Positions 7,704 through 15,643 of a stretch of 64,000 bases of DNA are shown piece by piece. Within the stretch, counting starts at the first letter, position 1. Each line of letters opens with the position of its first letter. The notes under the pieces were generated by a model. It saw only the letters and a list, made by a program, of their open reading frames with translations, was not told the origin of the DNA and did not search any database. The stretch spans positions 62,001 through 126,000 of the forward strand of contig JANPCX010000046.1 in NCBI GenBank assembly GCA_031431125.1, given 5' to 3'. The translations under genes were made by a program, and so were the position numbers. The DNA comes from JANPCX01 sp031431125 (lineage in GTDB: Bacteria; Pseudomonadota; Gammaproteobacteria; Burkholderiales; Burkholderiaceae_C).

Positions 7704-9245
7704 ATGTCCGACCAACTCATTATTTTTGACACCACCCTTAGAGATGGAGAGCAGTCGCCAGGCGCCTCCATGACCAAGGACGAGAAGTTGCGCATTGCGC
7801 GCCATTTGGAAAGGCTGCGCGTCGACGTGATCGAGGCCGGTTTTGCGGCCTCGTCCAACGGCGACTTCGAGGCGGTGAAAGCGATTGCCGACGCCATCAA
7901 GGACGCCACGGTCTGTTCCTTGGCCCGTGCCAACGACCGCGACATTTCACGGGCTGCCGAAGCACTGACAGGCGCGTCGCGTTCGCGCATACACACCTTC
8001 ATCGCCACCAGCGAACTCCACATGGAGAAGAAGCTGCGCATGACACGCGACCAGGTGTTTGAGCAAGCCAAGTCTGCGGTGCGTTTTGCACGAAACTTGG
8101 TTGGCGATGTGGAGTTTTCACCCGAGGATGGTTACCGCTCTGACCCGGACTTTCTGTGCCGCGTCATTGAAGCGGTGATCAATGAAGGCGCCACCACCAT
8201 CAACCTGCCCGACACCGTGGGGTATGCCATTCCAGAGCTCTATGGCAACTTCATTTTGAATTTGCGCCAGCGTATTCCAAACGCTGACAAAGCGATTTGG
8301 TCGGTGCACTGCCACAACGATTTGGGTATGGCGGTGGCCAACTCCTTGGCGGGTGTGAAGATTGGTGGTGCGCGTCAGGTGGAGTGCACCATCAATGGTC
8401 TGGGTGAGCGGGCCGGCAACTGCGCACTGGAAGAGGTGGTGATGGCGGTGCGAACGCGCAAAGACTACTTTGGTCTGACACTGGGCATCGATGCTTCACA
8501 GATCGTTCCGATTTCGCGTCTGGTGTCGCAGACCACCGGTTTCGTGGTTCAGCCCAACAAGGCCGTTGTCGGTGCCAATGCCTTTGCCCATGCCTCGGGC
8601 ATCCACCAAGACGGCGTGCTCAAGGCCCGCGACACCTACGAAATCATGCGCGCCGAGGATGTGGGCTGGGCCGCCAACAAAATTGTGCTGGGCAAGTTGT
8701 CGGGCCGCAATGCGTTCAAGCAACGTTTGCAGGAGCTGGGCATCCAGCTGGATTCGGAAACCGAGGTCAACGCAGCGTTCGCCAAGTTCAAAGAACTGGC
8801 CGATCGCAAGAGCGATATTTTTGATGAAGACATCTTGGCTTTGGTGATGGACGAGTCCGTCACTTCTGAAGCTGAGCACTACCGTTTGTTATCGCTCAAG
8901 CAGCATTCCGAAATGGGTGAACGTCCGCAAGCCACCGTCGCTTTTTCTGCGGGCACCGTGGAGCACCATGCGCAAAGCGATGGCAACGGCCCGGTCGATG
9001 CCAGCCTCAAAGCCATCGAGTCCAAGATCCAATCAGGGGCGGAAATGCTGCTCTATTCGGTCAATGCCATCACCTCGGGCAGCACAGAATCGCAAGGAGA
9101 GGTGACGGTGCGTCTGCAACTGGGCGGCCGAGTGGTCAATGGCGTGGGCGCTGATCCGGACATTGTGGTGGCATCGGCCAAGGCCTATTTGTCGGCCCTG
9201 AACAAGCTGCACAGCAAAACCGAAAGGGTTGCGGCCCAGGGTTAA
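7704..9245 (+). CDS. leuA: 2-isopropylmalate synthase, short (bacterial-type) form
   Basis: 513 residues from ATG 7704, with AGGAG at 7692-7696. The frame stays open upstream to 7638, but the homologous N-terminus is MSDQLIIFDTTLRDGEQSPG. Catalytic motifs DTTLRDGEQ (residues 9-17), VHCHNDLGMAVANSLAG and NGLGERAGNCALEEV are intact. The C-terminal regulatory domain follows from about residue 400, ending with LGGRVVNGVGADPDIVVASAKAYLSALNKL. It catalyses the same reaction as the gene before it but belongs to a different subfamily, so the pair is not a recent duplication. It may be co-transcribed with the long form. Confidence 0.94.
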   Translation: MSDQLIIFDTTLRDGEQSPGASMTKDEKLRIARHLERLRVDVIEAGFAASSNGDFEAVKAIADAIKDATVCSLARANDRDISRAAEALTGASRSRIHTFIATSELHMEKKLRMTRDQVFEQAKSAVRFARNLVGDVEFSPEDGYRSDPDFLCRVIEAVINEGATTINLPDTVGYAIPELYGNFILNLRQRIPNADKAIWSVHCHNDLGMAVANSLAGVKIGGARQVECTINGLGERAGNCALEEVVMAVRTRKDYFGLTLGIDASQIVPISRLVSQTTGFVVQPNKAVVGANAFAHASGIHQDGVLKARDTYEIMRAEDVGWAANKIVLGKLSGRNAFKQRLQELGIQLDSETEVNAAFAKFKELADRKSDIFDEDILALVMDESVTSEAEHYRLLSLKQHSEMGERPQATVAFSAGTVEHHAQSDGNGPVDASLKAIESKIQSGAEMLLYSVNAITSGSTESQGEVTVRLQLGGRVVNGVGADPDIVVASAKAYLSALNKLHSKTERVAAQG

Positions 9246-9357
9246 CCCTTCGATCTGTGACTCATGAGATTCGGCTTGAGGAAAGTCTTTTAAGTTTTTG
9301 ATCTTGCAAGACTTTTTCTCATCACCTACACTGGCGATGGTTCAGCGAAAGGTGGTT

Positions 9358-10428
9358 ATGCGCGACTTCATGAAATCAACCTCAGCGGCTGTGTTGCTGC
9401 TGCTGCTGGTTGGGATCGCAAGCGGCTCGGCTTGGGCCACTGGTAACAAAAACAGCCGTGACGGTGACCGCAAAAGCGCGGGCCCCGCGAAATCCTCCTC
9501 GGCACAAAAAGCGATCCCCTCGCAGCGCGTGCGTGCCACCACCGCAGCTACCAAATCACGCGCCAGCGCCAACGTTGCCAGCCGCAAGGTCAAGCGTGTG
9601 GTCGAGCCGCCGCGTCTGTCCTATGGCCAGGTGTTTGGCCTGCATCAAACCACCGATGAACTGGACCTGAAGTCCAGCGTCGCTTTGGTGGTGGATCAAG
9701 ACACCAATGAAGTGCTGTTCAGCAAAAACTCCCAAGCGGTGCTGCCCATAGCCTCGCTCACCAAACTCATGACTGCGGTGGTGGTCGCTGACGCACACTT
9801 GCCCATGGACGAGGTGCTGACGGTCACCCTGGACGATGTGGACACCGAAAAAGGCAGCCGTTCGCGTTTGAAGGTCGGCACCGAGCTGACACGTGGCGAG
9901 ATGCTGCACTTGGCCTTGATGTCCTCCGAGAACCGCGCCGCGCACGCCCTCGGCCGAACCTACCCGGGTGGCCTGTCGGCGTTTGTTGTGGCGATGAACC
10001 GCAAAGCCCGTGAGTTGGGTTTGCTGGATACGCGTTATGTGGAGCCGACGGGTTTGTCCAGCCGCAACCAATCCAGCGCGAGTGACTTGGCCAAGCTTGT
10101 GGCGGCCGCACACCGTTATCCGATGATTCGTGAGCTGTCCACCTCGCCCGAGTATTGGGTGGAGGTGGACCACCAAACTCAGCACTTCAAAAACACCAAT
10201 GGTCTGGTCGGCAATGCGGTGTGGGACATCGGTTTGCAAAAAACCGGCTACATCGCCGAGGCAGGACGCTGTTTGGTGATGCAGGCCAAATTGGCTGGGC
10301 GCAAGCTCATCATGGTGTTTTTGGACTCTGCGGGGCGTTACTCACGCATCGGTGATGCAGAGCGGGTGCGCAAGTGGCTGGAGGACAGCATTCCCCAGGC
10401 CAGCAGCGGCGCTTTGCCGCTTCGTTAG
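9358..10428 (+). CDS. pbpG: D-alanyl-D-alanine endopeptidase (PBP7/PbpG type)
   Basis: 356 residues from ATG 9358. The frame is open to 9298, but the signal peptide fits best here: MRDFMKST, then AAVLLLLLVGIASGSAWA, cleavage near residue 27. A long Lys/Ala/Ser-rich linker (30-85) leads to the penicillin-binding serine peptidase S11 domain. All three active-site motifs are present: SLTK at 133-136, SEN at 190-192 and KTG at 295-297. Such periplasmic enzymes cut D-Ala-mDAP crosslinks in peptidoglycan. It stands alone between leuA and the convergent IclR gene. Confidence 0.88.
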   Translation: MRDFMKSTSAAVLLLLLVGIASGSAWATGNKNSRDGDRKSAGPAKSSSAQKAIPSQRVRATTAATKSRASANVASRKVKRVVEPPRLSYGQVFGLHQTTDELDLKSSVALVVDQDTNEVLFSKNSQAVLPIASLTKLMTAVVVADAHLPMDEVLTVTLDDVDTEKGSRSRLKVGTELTRGEMLHLALMSSENRAAHALGRTYPGGLSAFVVAMNRKARELGLLDTRYVEPTGLSSRNQSSASDLAKLVAAAHRYPMIRELSTSPEYWVEVDHQTQHFKNTNGLVGNAVWDIGLQKTGYIAEAGRCLVMQAKLAGRKLIMVFLDSAGRYSRIGDAERVRKWLEDSIPQASSGALPLR

Positions 10429-10453
10429 CTTCGTTAACTACCGCTGGGTTAGC

Positions 10454-11230
10454 TCAAGCAGCTGCTGCTGCGTGGCCCAAACTGGCGGAAATCTCGGCCG
10501 CTGTGCTTTTGAGTTTGGCGATCCATGCGTCTTCCAGCCTGTCGGCTGGTGCGGAAATGGACAAGCCAGCGACCAGGCGACCTTGGTCGTCCAAGATGGC
10601 TGCTGCCATGCAGCGCACACCCAACTCCAACTCTTCTTCGTCACGGGCCAAGCCCATTTGCTGCACACGTGACAGTTCTTTTTCAAGCGTGGGCAAATTG
10701 GTGATGCTGTTGCGTGTGTGGCCAGCCAAACCGGTGCGGCTTGCATAGGCGCGAACCCGCTGTGGTTCGTCGTAAGCGAGGAACAATTTTCCAACCGAGG
10801 TGAGGTGCAATGGCGCGCGACCACCAATGGCACGCACCACCTGCATGCCGCTGCGCTCGCTGAAGGCGCGTTCGATGTAGACAATCTCGTCGCCCTGGCG
10901 CACGGACAGATTCACCGGCTGGTTGGTGAGCTTGTGCAGCTCTCGCATGGGGCCGAGCGCCGCTTCGCGCACATCAAGCCGGGCTTTCACCAAGTTGCCC
11001 ATTTCCAGCAAGCGCATGCCGAGCCGGTAGTTGCCCGCTTCCGGGCGATCCACATACCGGCCTATCACCAGGTCGTTCAAGATGCGGTGGGCGGTGGACG
11101 GGTGCAAGCCGGTTTTTTCGCTGATGATCTTCAGCGACACCGGGTCTTGGTAAGAGGCCAACAAGTCCAGCAGTTGAAACATGCGCTCCAGCACCTGGAT
11201 GCTGGGCGATTTGGGTTCGGTCGATTTCAT
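10454..11230 (-). CDS. IclR family transcriptional regulator
   Basis: 258 residues. The N-terminal winged helix-turn-helix is visible at SLKIISEKTGLHPSTAHRIL (about residues 32-51), followed by the IclR effector-binding domain: VNLSVRQGDEIVYIERAF, GGRAPLHLTSVGKLFLAYD and the C-terminal segment around RCMAAAILDDQGRLVAGLSI. These regulators bind small carboxylates or aromatics and often repress a neighbouring pathway. The neighbours here, pbpG (convergent) and the hpn operon (same strand, upstream), do not suggest a ligand. No matching operator was found. Confidence 0.9.
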   Translation of the reverse strand: MKSTEPKSPSIQVLERMFQLLDLLASYQDPVSLKIISEKTGLHPSTAHRILNDLVIGRYVDRPEAGNYRLGMRLLEMGNLVKARLDVREAALGPMRELHKLTNQPVNLSVRQGDEIVYIERAFSERSGMQVVRAIGGRAPLHLTSVGKLFLAYDEPQRVRAYASRTGLAGHTRNSITNLPTLEKELSRVQQMGLARDEEELELGVRCMAAAILDDQGRLVAGLSISAPADRLEDAWIAKLKSTAAEISASLGHAAAAA

Positions 11231-11302
11231 GCTGCCATTCTCTCGCAGTTTGCTTGCTTTCTGTATAGCGAAAATGCAAGCTGCATCACGAGATGTGTAG
11301 CG

Positions 11303-12613
11303 TTAGCGGGGATTCCATTGCCGGACGACTTCCACCGCGCTGCGCACGGCACCTTCCAGCGTGGCGGGATAGGGGCCAGCGACGTAGTCGGCGGCGGCCC
11401 ACAAGCCCGGTGCGATGTTTGAAGTGGGGCGCGCAAGGCCTGGCGTGCAGCGAAAGGTGGCACGCTTTTCGGTGAGGCAACGCTGGTGCGAGGGCGCTCC
11501 CACCAAGAACGGCCGCAATGCGGTTTGTGCTTGCTGGAGGACAGCAGCCTCGGTGGCTGGCAAGCCCCGTTCCACCCAGGGCGCTGCGCCGCTGATCACA
11601 AAACTCAACTCACCATCCAAGCCGCCCAACTGGCCCAGGTCGAAAACAAACTGGGCGGGCCTCTCGGTGGTGTCGCTGACCAAGGCCAGCATTGGCTCGG
11701 GCAGCCTGGTGCCGGGGCACTGCAAGGTCACCGTGACGATGGGCTCGTAACGCAGCGCGGCGGCTTGAGCCGACCACTCGGCGTTGATCTCGGCTGTCAG
11801 CCGGGCGGCTTCGCCTGCAGTGCAGGCCAGCACCACCTGGTCGTACGTCCCGGGGCTGTTGGTGGTGACTGCTGTTTCCACTTGCCAACTCGCCGCAGCG
11901 CTGTTCGAGGGGATGGCCCGCAGCCTCTGCGCCCGCTGGTGGGTGTGGACAACCACCCCGTTCGCCACCAACCAGCGCTGCGCAGGTTCAGGCAACAAGG
12001 CACCCAAGCCTTGTTGGGGCAGGAGCAAATCGGAGGCGCCCGGGCCGCTGAGAAGGGCATCTTTCAACACCCGCAAGAAGACGACACCACTGGCTTCAAC
12101 GGCGGGTGTGTTCAAGGCCGCGATGCACAAAGGGTCGATGAAGTCGTCACGCAAGGCCGCGGGCAGGCTGCGGGTCAAGTCGGCAACGGTTTGTTGCGGT
12201 GGGCCGCGGAAGCCGCCCAGGGCCCAGCGCCCGGCGAGTGTGCACAAGGCCAAGCGCTCGGGTACGGTCCAACTGCGGTTGTTCCAAACGGCTGCTGCGA
12301 AGGCCCAAGCGGGGTGTCCTTTTTTCAGGCGCAAACCTTGTCCTTGCGGATTCACCAGGGTCAGTGGTCGGCGGTCAAATGCCGCATGAAGGTCCACGCC
12401 CAAGGTCTGCATCAGACGCAATGTGTGTGTGTAGGCACCAATCAGGATGTGCTGGCCGTTGTCCACACGTGGCCCCTCGGGCAGCTCCACCGTGCGGGCA
12501 CGGCCACCGAGCTGGCCTGCCATCTCGAATACCGTCACCTCATGTCCCGCCAGGCGCGCGTGCACCGCTGTGGCGAGGCCCGCCCAGCCTGCGCCAACAA
12601 CGGCTACGTTCAT
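11303..12613 (-). CDS. hpnE: Hydroxysqualene dehydroxylase
   Basis: 436 residues from ATG 12613 (the frame is open further to 12649). The FAD-binding Rossmann motif starts at once: MNVAVVGAGWAGLATAVHAR, then FEMAGQLGGRARTV and the NGQHILIGAYTHTL segment. The C-terminal FAD-contact region APGLWAAADYVAGPYPATLE is also clear. It is the amine-oxidase-like flavoenzyme that reduces hydroxysqualene to squalene. It is the third gene of hpnC-hpnD-hpnE; its start overlaps the hpnD stop as ATGA. Confidence 0.92.
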   Translation of the reverse strand: MNVAVVGAGWAGLATAVHARLAGHEVTVFEMAGQLGGRARTVELPEGPRVDNGQHILIGAYTHTLRLMQTLGVDLHAAFDRRPLTLVNPQGQGLRLKKGHPAWAFAAAVWNNRSWTVPERLALCTLAGRWALGGFRGPPQQTVADLTRSLPAALRDDFIDPLCIAALNTPAVEASGVVFLRVLKDALLSGPGASDLLLPQQGLGALLPEPAQRWLVANGVVVHTHQRAQRLRAIPSNSAAASWQVETAVTTNSPGTYDQVVLACTAGEAARLTAEINAEWSAQAAALRYEPIVTVTLQCPGTRLPEPMLALVSDTTERPAQFVFDLGQLGGLDGELSFVISGAAPWVERGLPATEAAVLQQAQTALRPFLVGAPSHQRCLTEKRATFRCTPGLARPTSNIAPGLWAAADYVAGPYPATLEGAVRSAVEVVRQWNPR

Positions 12614-13461
12614 CAGCGCCCGCGCCAGTTGGTACGCACCGCGATCCACAACTTGCGCAGTGGTGTTAGCGACGTGCGTTGGTGCAGCACGCGAAAGTCA
12701 TCGGCTTCAATTTCACGCAGCAAGGTGCGGTAAATGTTGGCCATCATCAAGCCAGGCTTTTGCGCGACCCTGTCCATCTCGGGCAACAAGGCCAGTGCTT
12801 CGTCATAGGCCGCGTGGGCCCGTTCCGCTTGGAATTTCATCAAGGCGGTGAAACGATCGCTGTAACCCCAGGGCGCTTTGCGGTTGAGCAGCTCATGGGC
12901 TTTCACGTCAAAGCGCTGCAGCTCAGACACCGGCAGGTAAATACGCCCGCGCCGCGCATCGTCGCCGACATCACGGATGATGTTGGTGAGTTGCATGGCT
13001 TGGCCTAATTTGTGCGCATAGGCCACGGTGTTGGCTTGTGTGGCACCAAAAATTTGTGCGGCCACTTCACCCACCACGCCCGCGACCAAATGGCAGTAAC
13101 GCTGCAACTGAGGAAAGTCGAGGTAGCGGGTTTGCTCCAAATCCATTTGGCAGCCTTCGATCACCGCATGCAGGTGCTCTGCGCGGATGTTGAAAGCGGT
13201 GGTGTGGGGCATCAGGGCTTTCATCACCGGGTGGCTGGCTTGCCCCGCGAAACTCGTGGCCACTTCTTTTCGCCACCAGGCGAGTTTCGTCGCGGCGACA
13301 CTGGCCTCACTGGTCTCGTCCACCACGTCGTCTACCTCGCGGCAAAAAGCGTAGAACGCCGTGATGGCTGCTCGCCGCGTTGGCGGCAGAAACAAGAAGG
13401 CGTAGTAGAAGCTGGAACCGCTCTTGGCTGTTTTCTCTTGGACGTATTGTTCGGGGGTCAT
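12613..13461 (-). CDS. hpnD: Presqualene diphosphate synthase
   Basis: 282 residues from ATG 13461 (MTPEQYVQEKTAKSG). The frame is open far upstream because it lies antiparallel to a long non-coding frame, but homology begins here. The two aspartate-rich prenyl-synthase motifs are present: AFCREVDDVVDET and NIIRDVGDDARRGRIYLP. It couples two farnesyl diphosphates head-to-head to presqualene diphosphate. Start and stop overlap its neighbours by ATGA on both sides, giving a tightly coupled three-gene operon. Confidence 0.93.
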   Translation of the reverse strand: MTPEQYVQEKTAKSGSSFYYAFLFLPPTRRAAITAFYAFCREVDDVVDETSEASVAATKLAWWRKEVATSFAGQASHPVMKALMPHTTAFNIRAEHLHAVIEGCQMDLEQTRYLDFPQLQRYCHLVAGVVGEVAAQIFGATQANTVAYAHKLGQAMQLTNIIRDVGDDARRGRIYLPVSELQRFDVKAHELLNRKAPWGYSDRFTALMKFQAERAHAAYDEALALLPEMDRVAQKPGLMMANIYRTLLREIEADDFRVLHQRTSLTPLRKLWIAVRTNWRGR

Positions 13462-14312
13462 GCCGCTGCTCTTGTGTCGTGCAGTACCCGGGCACGCATG
13501 CAGGCCGCACGCCACAGCAGGGCTGGGCCGTCCCAGGCGGTCAAGGTGGGGCGCTTGTACACCGTAGCGAAGTTCATGCGCTCTATTGTCTCCAAGATAC
13601 GCAAACCCCCTTGCACCACCAAACGCAGCTCCCAACCGGCTCGGCCAGGCAGGCGGTGCACCAAGGGGGCGCCTGAATGCATCAAGCTGCGCGTCCAAGC
13701 GACCAAATCGCGCAGCGTATCGCGCAGGGCAGGGCTGTCTTGGCTGGACAGTACCTGGTCTTTGGCCAAGGCGTGGCGGGCACAGTCTTCGAGCGGCAGG
13801 TACAAACGCCCGCGTTTCACATCGATGGCCAAGTCTTGCCAAAAGTTGGCCAGTTGCAGTGCGGAACAAATCGCATCGCTTTGTTGCAAGGCCTGTGCGT
13901 CGTTCACGCCATATAGCTGCAGCAACAAACGGCCTATGGGGTTGGCAGAGCGACGGCAGTAGTCCAGCAACTGGGCGCGGTCGCTGTACTCCGTTTGGAA
14001 CAAATCTTGCTCGAACGCACTGATCAGGTCGGTGAAGAGTGGAAGGTGCAGCTGGTGTTGTTGGATGACTGGGCCCAGCGGCTCAAACACAGGTTTCCAG
14101 CGGTCGGTGATGGGTTGGCCTGCCACCAAGCGGAGCAAGTCGGCACTGTAGGCGTGCAAGTCGTTTTGGCGCGTGGTGCTGTCGTGGTCGCCTTCGTCGG
14201 CCAAGTCGTCGGCCGTGCGGGCAAACCAATAGATGGCTGCCACCGCTGGTCGCAGCTTGGGCGGACACAGCATGGATGCCACCGGAAAGTTTTCGTAATG
14301 GTTGACGCTCAT
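13458..14312 (-). CDS. hpnC: Hydroxysqualene synthase
   Basis: 284 residues from ATG 14312 (MSVNHYENFPVASML, the usual N-terminus). Aspartate-rich motifs: YWFARTADDLADEGD and ANFWQDLAIDVKRGRLYLP. It is a paralogue of the next gene and converts presqualene diphosphate to hydroxysqualene. It is first in the operon; the promoter must lie in 14313-14469, shared with the divergent efflux genes. Squalene made by HpnCDE usually feeds a squalene-hopene cyclase, but no cyclase is within the window. Confidence 0.92.
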   Translation of the reverse strand: MSVNHYENFPVASMLCPPKLRPAVAAIYWFARTADDLADEGDHDSTTRQNDLHAYSADLLRLVAGQPITDRWKPVFEPLGPVIQQHQLHLPLFTDLISAFEQDLFQTEYSDRAQLLDYCRRSANPIGRLLLQLYGVNDAQALQQSDAICSALQLANFWQDLAIDVKRGRLYLPLEDCARHALAKDQVLSSQDSPALRDTLRDLVAWTRSLMHSGAPLVHRLPGRAGWELRLVVQGGLRILETIERMNFATVYKRPTLTAWDGPALLWRAACMRARVLHDTRAAA

Positions 14313-14408
14313 GGAGGCGCTGATTGTCCACTGCCGACCGGTGCTGTCTGGGATGAGGCAAGTTGTTGATGAGTGCGGGTTGACATCGCCGTTGGAGCCC
14401 AATACATT

Positions 14409-14422
14409 ACTGACCGGTCAGT
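14409..14422. promoter_or_regulatory. TetR-type operator palindrome before the RND efflux genes
   Basis: ACTGACCGGTCAGT is a perfect 14-bp palindrome, 47 nt before the adaptor ATG and 97 nt from the divergent hpnC start. Palindromes of this form are typical sites for TetR/AcrR-family repressors of RND pumps in Burkholderiales. No tetR gene is next to it, so the repressor would act from elsewhere. It could affect hpnCDE as well. Confidence 0.6.
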
Positions 14423-14469
14423 CAGTTATTGGTCGATCTCCCATTCGACACCGTTTTTCAGGGGTTGCC

Positions 14470-15636
14470 ATGCGTTCTCTTCCCACCCTCCTCGTCATCT
14501 CTGCGCTGCTGGCGGCCTGTTCGCGACCTGCACCCGCGCCTGAGCCGGTGCGTGCGGTGAGAACCGTGACGGTGCAAGACCAAAAGGCCTCTGCCCACTA
14601 CGAGTACGCGGCAGAAGTCCGCGCCCGCACCGAGTCGCGTTTGAGCTTTCGGGTGGGTGGCAAGTTGGTGAAGCGGCAAGTGGACTTGGGTGACACGGTC
14701 AAAGCCGGTCAGGTGCTGGCCCAACTCGACCCACAAGATTTGAAACTGGCCCAAGACAATGCCCGCGCACAAATGGCGGCGGCCCAGGCCAACTACGACC
14801 TCGCTGCTGCTGATTTCAAACGCTTCAAAGACTTGCGCGATCAGAACTTCATCAGCGCAGCCGAGTTGGAGCGACGCGAAACCACGCTGAAAGCGGCGCT
14901 GGCGTCGTTGAACCAAAGCAAGGCACAAACCCAGGTTCAAACCAACCAGGCCGGTTATGCGGTGCTGGTGAGTGACGTGGCTGGTGTGGTCACCGGTGTG
15001 GATGCCGAGCCCGGCGCTGTGGTCAGCAGCGGCAGCACTGTGTTGCGAGTGGCGCAGAACGGGCCACGTGACGTGGTGTTCGCTGTGCCTGAAGACAAAG
15101 TGGCGCAAATTCGCGCGCTGGCGGCCGCGCCTACAACACCCCCCACGGCCTTCAAGGCGCAAGCGTGGGGCGAAGGCAAACCGTGGTGGCCACTGAAGGT
15201 GAGGGAGATTGCCGCAGCAGCCGACCCCGTGACACGCACATTTTTGGTCAAGGCTGATTTGGGCAGCAGCGCGTCCGCTCAGGTGCAACTCGGGCAAACC
15301 ATGTCGGTGGTGGTGGACCTGCCCCAGGTCGCAGGCGTGAGCAAATTGCCTCTGTCTGCCTTGAAGGAAGACCAAGGCCAAACCAAGGTGTGGTTGGTGG
15401 ATGCTTCCAGCATGACAGTGAAGCTCCAAGCCGTGTCTGTCGCGGGTGCCGATGGCAATGAAGCCGTGATTTCCACGGGCTTGAAACCCGGTGACGTCGT
15501 CGTCACAGCGGGTGTTCACGTGCTGCAACTCGGGCAAAAAGTGAAGTGGTTGCACGACCCAAAAAAGGTGACAGCAGGTGTGAGCGCGGCGTCGTCTGCC
15601 CAGGCGGTAGCTGCCACTTCCAATCCCGCGAAGTGA
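14470..15636 (+). CDS. RND efflux periplasmic adaptor, lipoprotein
   Basis: 388 residues from ATG 14470, preceded by AGGGG. The signal peptide ends in the lipobox LLAAC (Cys17), so the protein should be lipid-anchored. The hybrid barrel/lipoyl part is visible (ARTESRLSFRVGGKLVKRQVDLGDTVKAGQ, here split: SRLSFRVGGKL and VDLGDTVKAGQVLAQLDPQD), then an Ala/Gln-rich alpha-hairpin (about 95-175), then beta-barrel and membrane-proximal domains with STGLKPGDVVVTAGVHVLQ. It links the inner-membrane pump that follows 7 nt downstream to an outer-membrane channel, which is not encoded here. Confidence 0.92.
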   Translation: MRSLPTLLVISALLAACSRPAPAPEPVRAVRTVTVQDQKASAHYEYAAEVRARTESRLSFRVGGKLVKRQVDLGDTVKAGQVLAQLDPQDLKLAQDNARAQMAAAQANYDLAAADFKRFKDLRDQNFISAAELERRETTLKAALASLNQSKAQTQVQTNQAGYAVLVSDVAGVVTGVDAEPGAVVSSGSTVLRVAQNGPRDVVFAVPEDKVAQIRALAAAPTTPPTAFKAQAWGEGKPWWPLKVREIAAAADPVTRTFLVKADLGSSASAQVQLGQTMSVVVDLPQVAGVSKLPLSALKEDQGQTKVWLVDASSMTVKLQAVSVAGADGNEAVISTGLKPGDVVVTAGVHVLQLGQKVKWLHDPKKVTAGVSAASSAQAVAATSNPAK

Positions 15637-15643
15637 GCTGGTC

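Noticed and set aside
11486..12733. 415-residue open frame antisense to hpnE
   Set aside because: Shadow of hpnE: low-complexity Gly/Gln/His composition and no recognisable motifs, while hpnE is complete.
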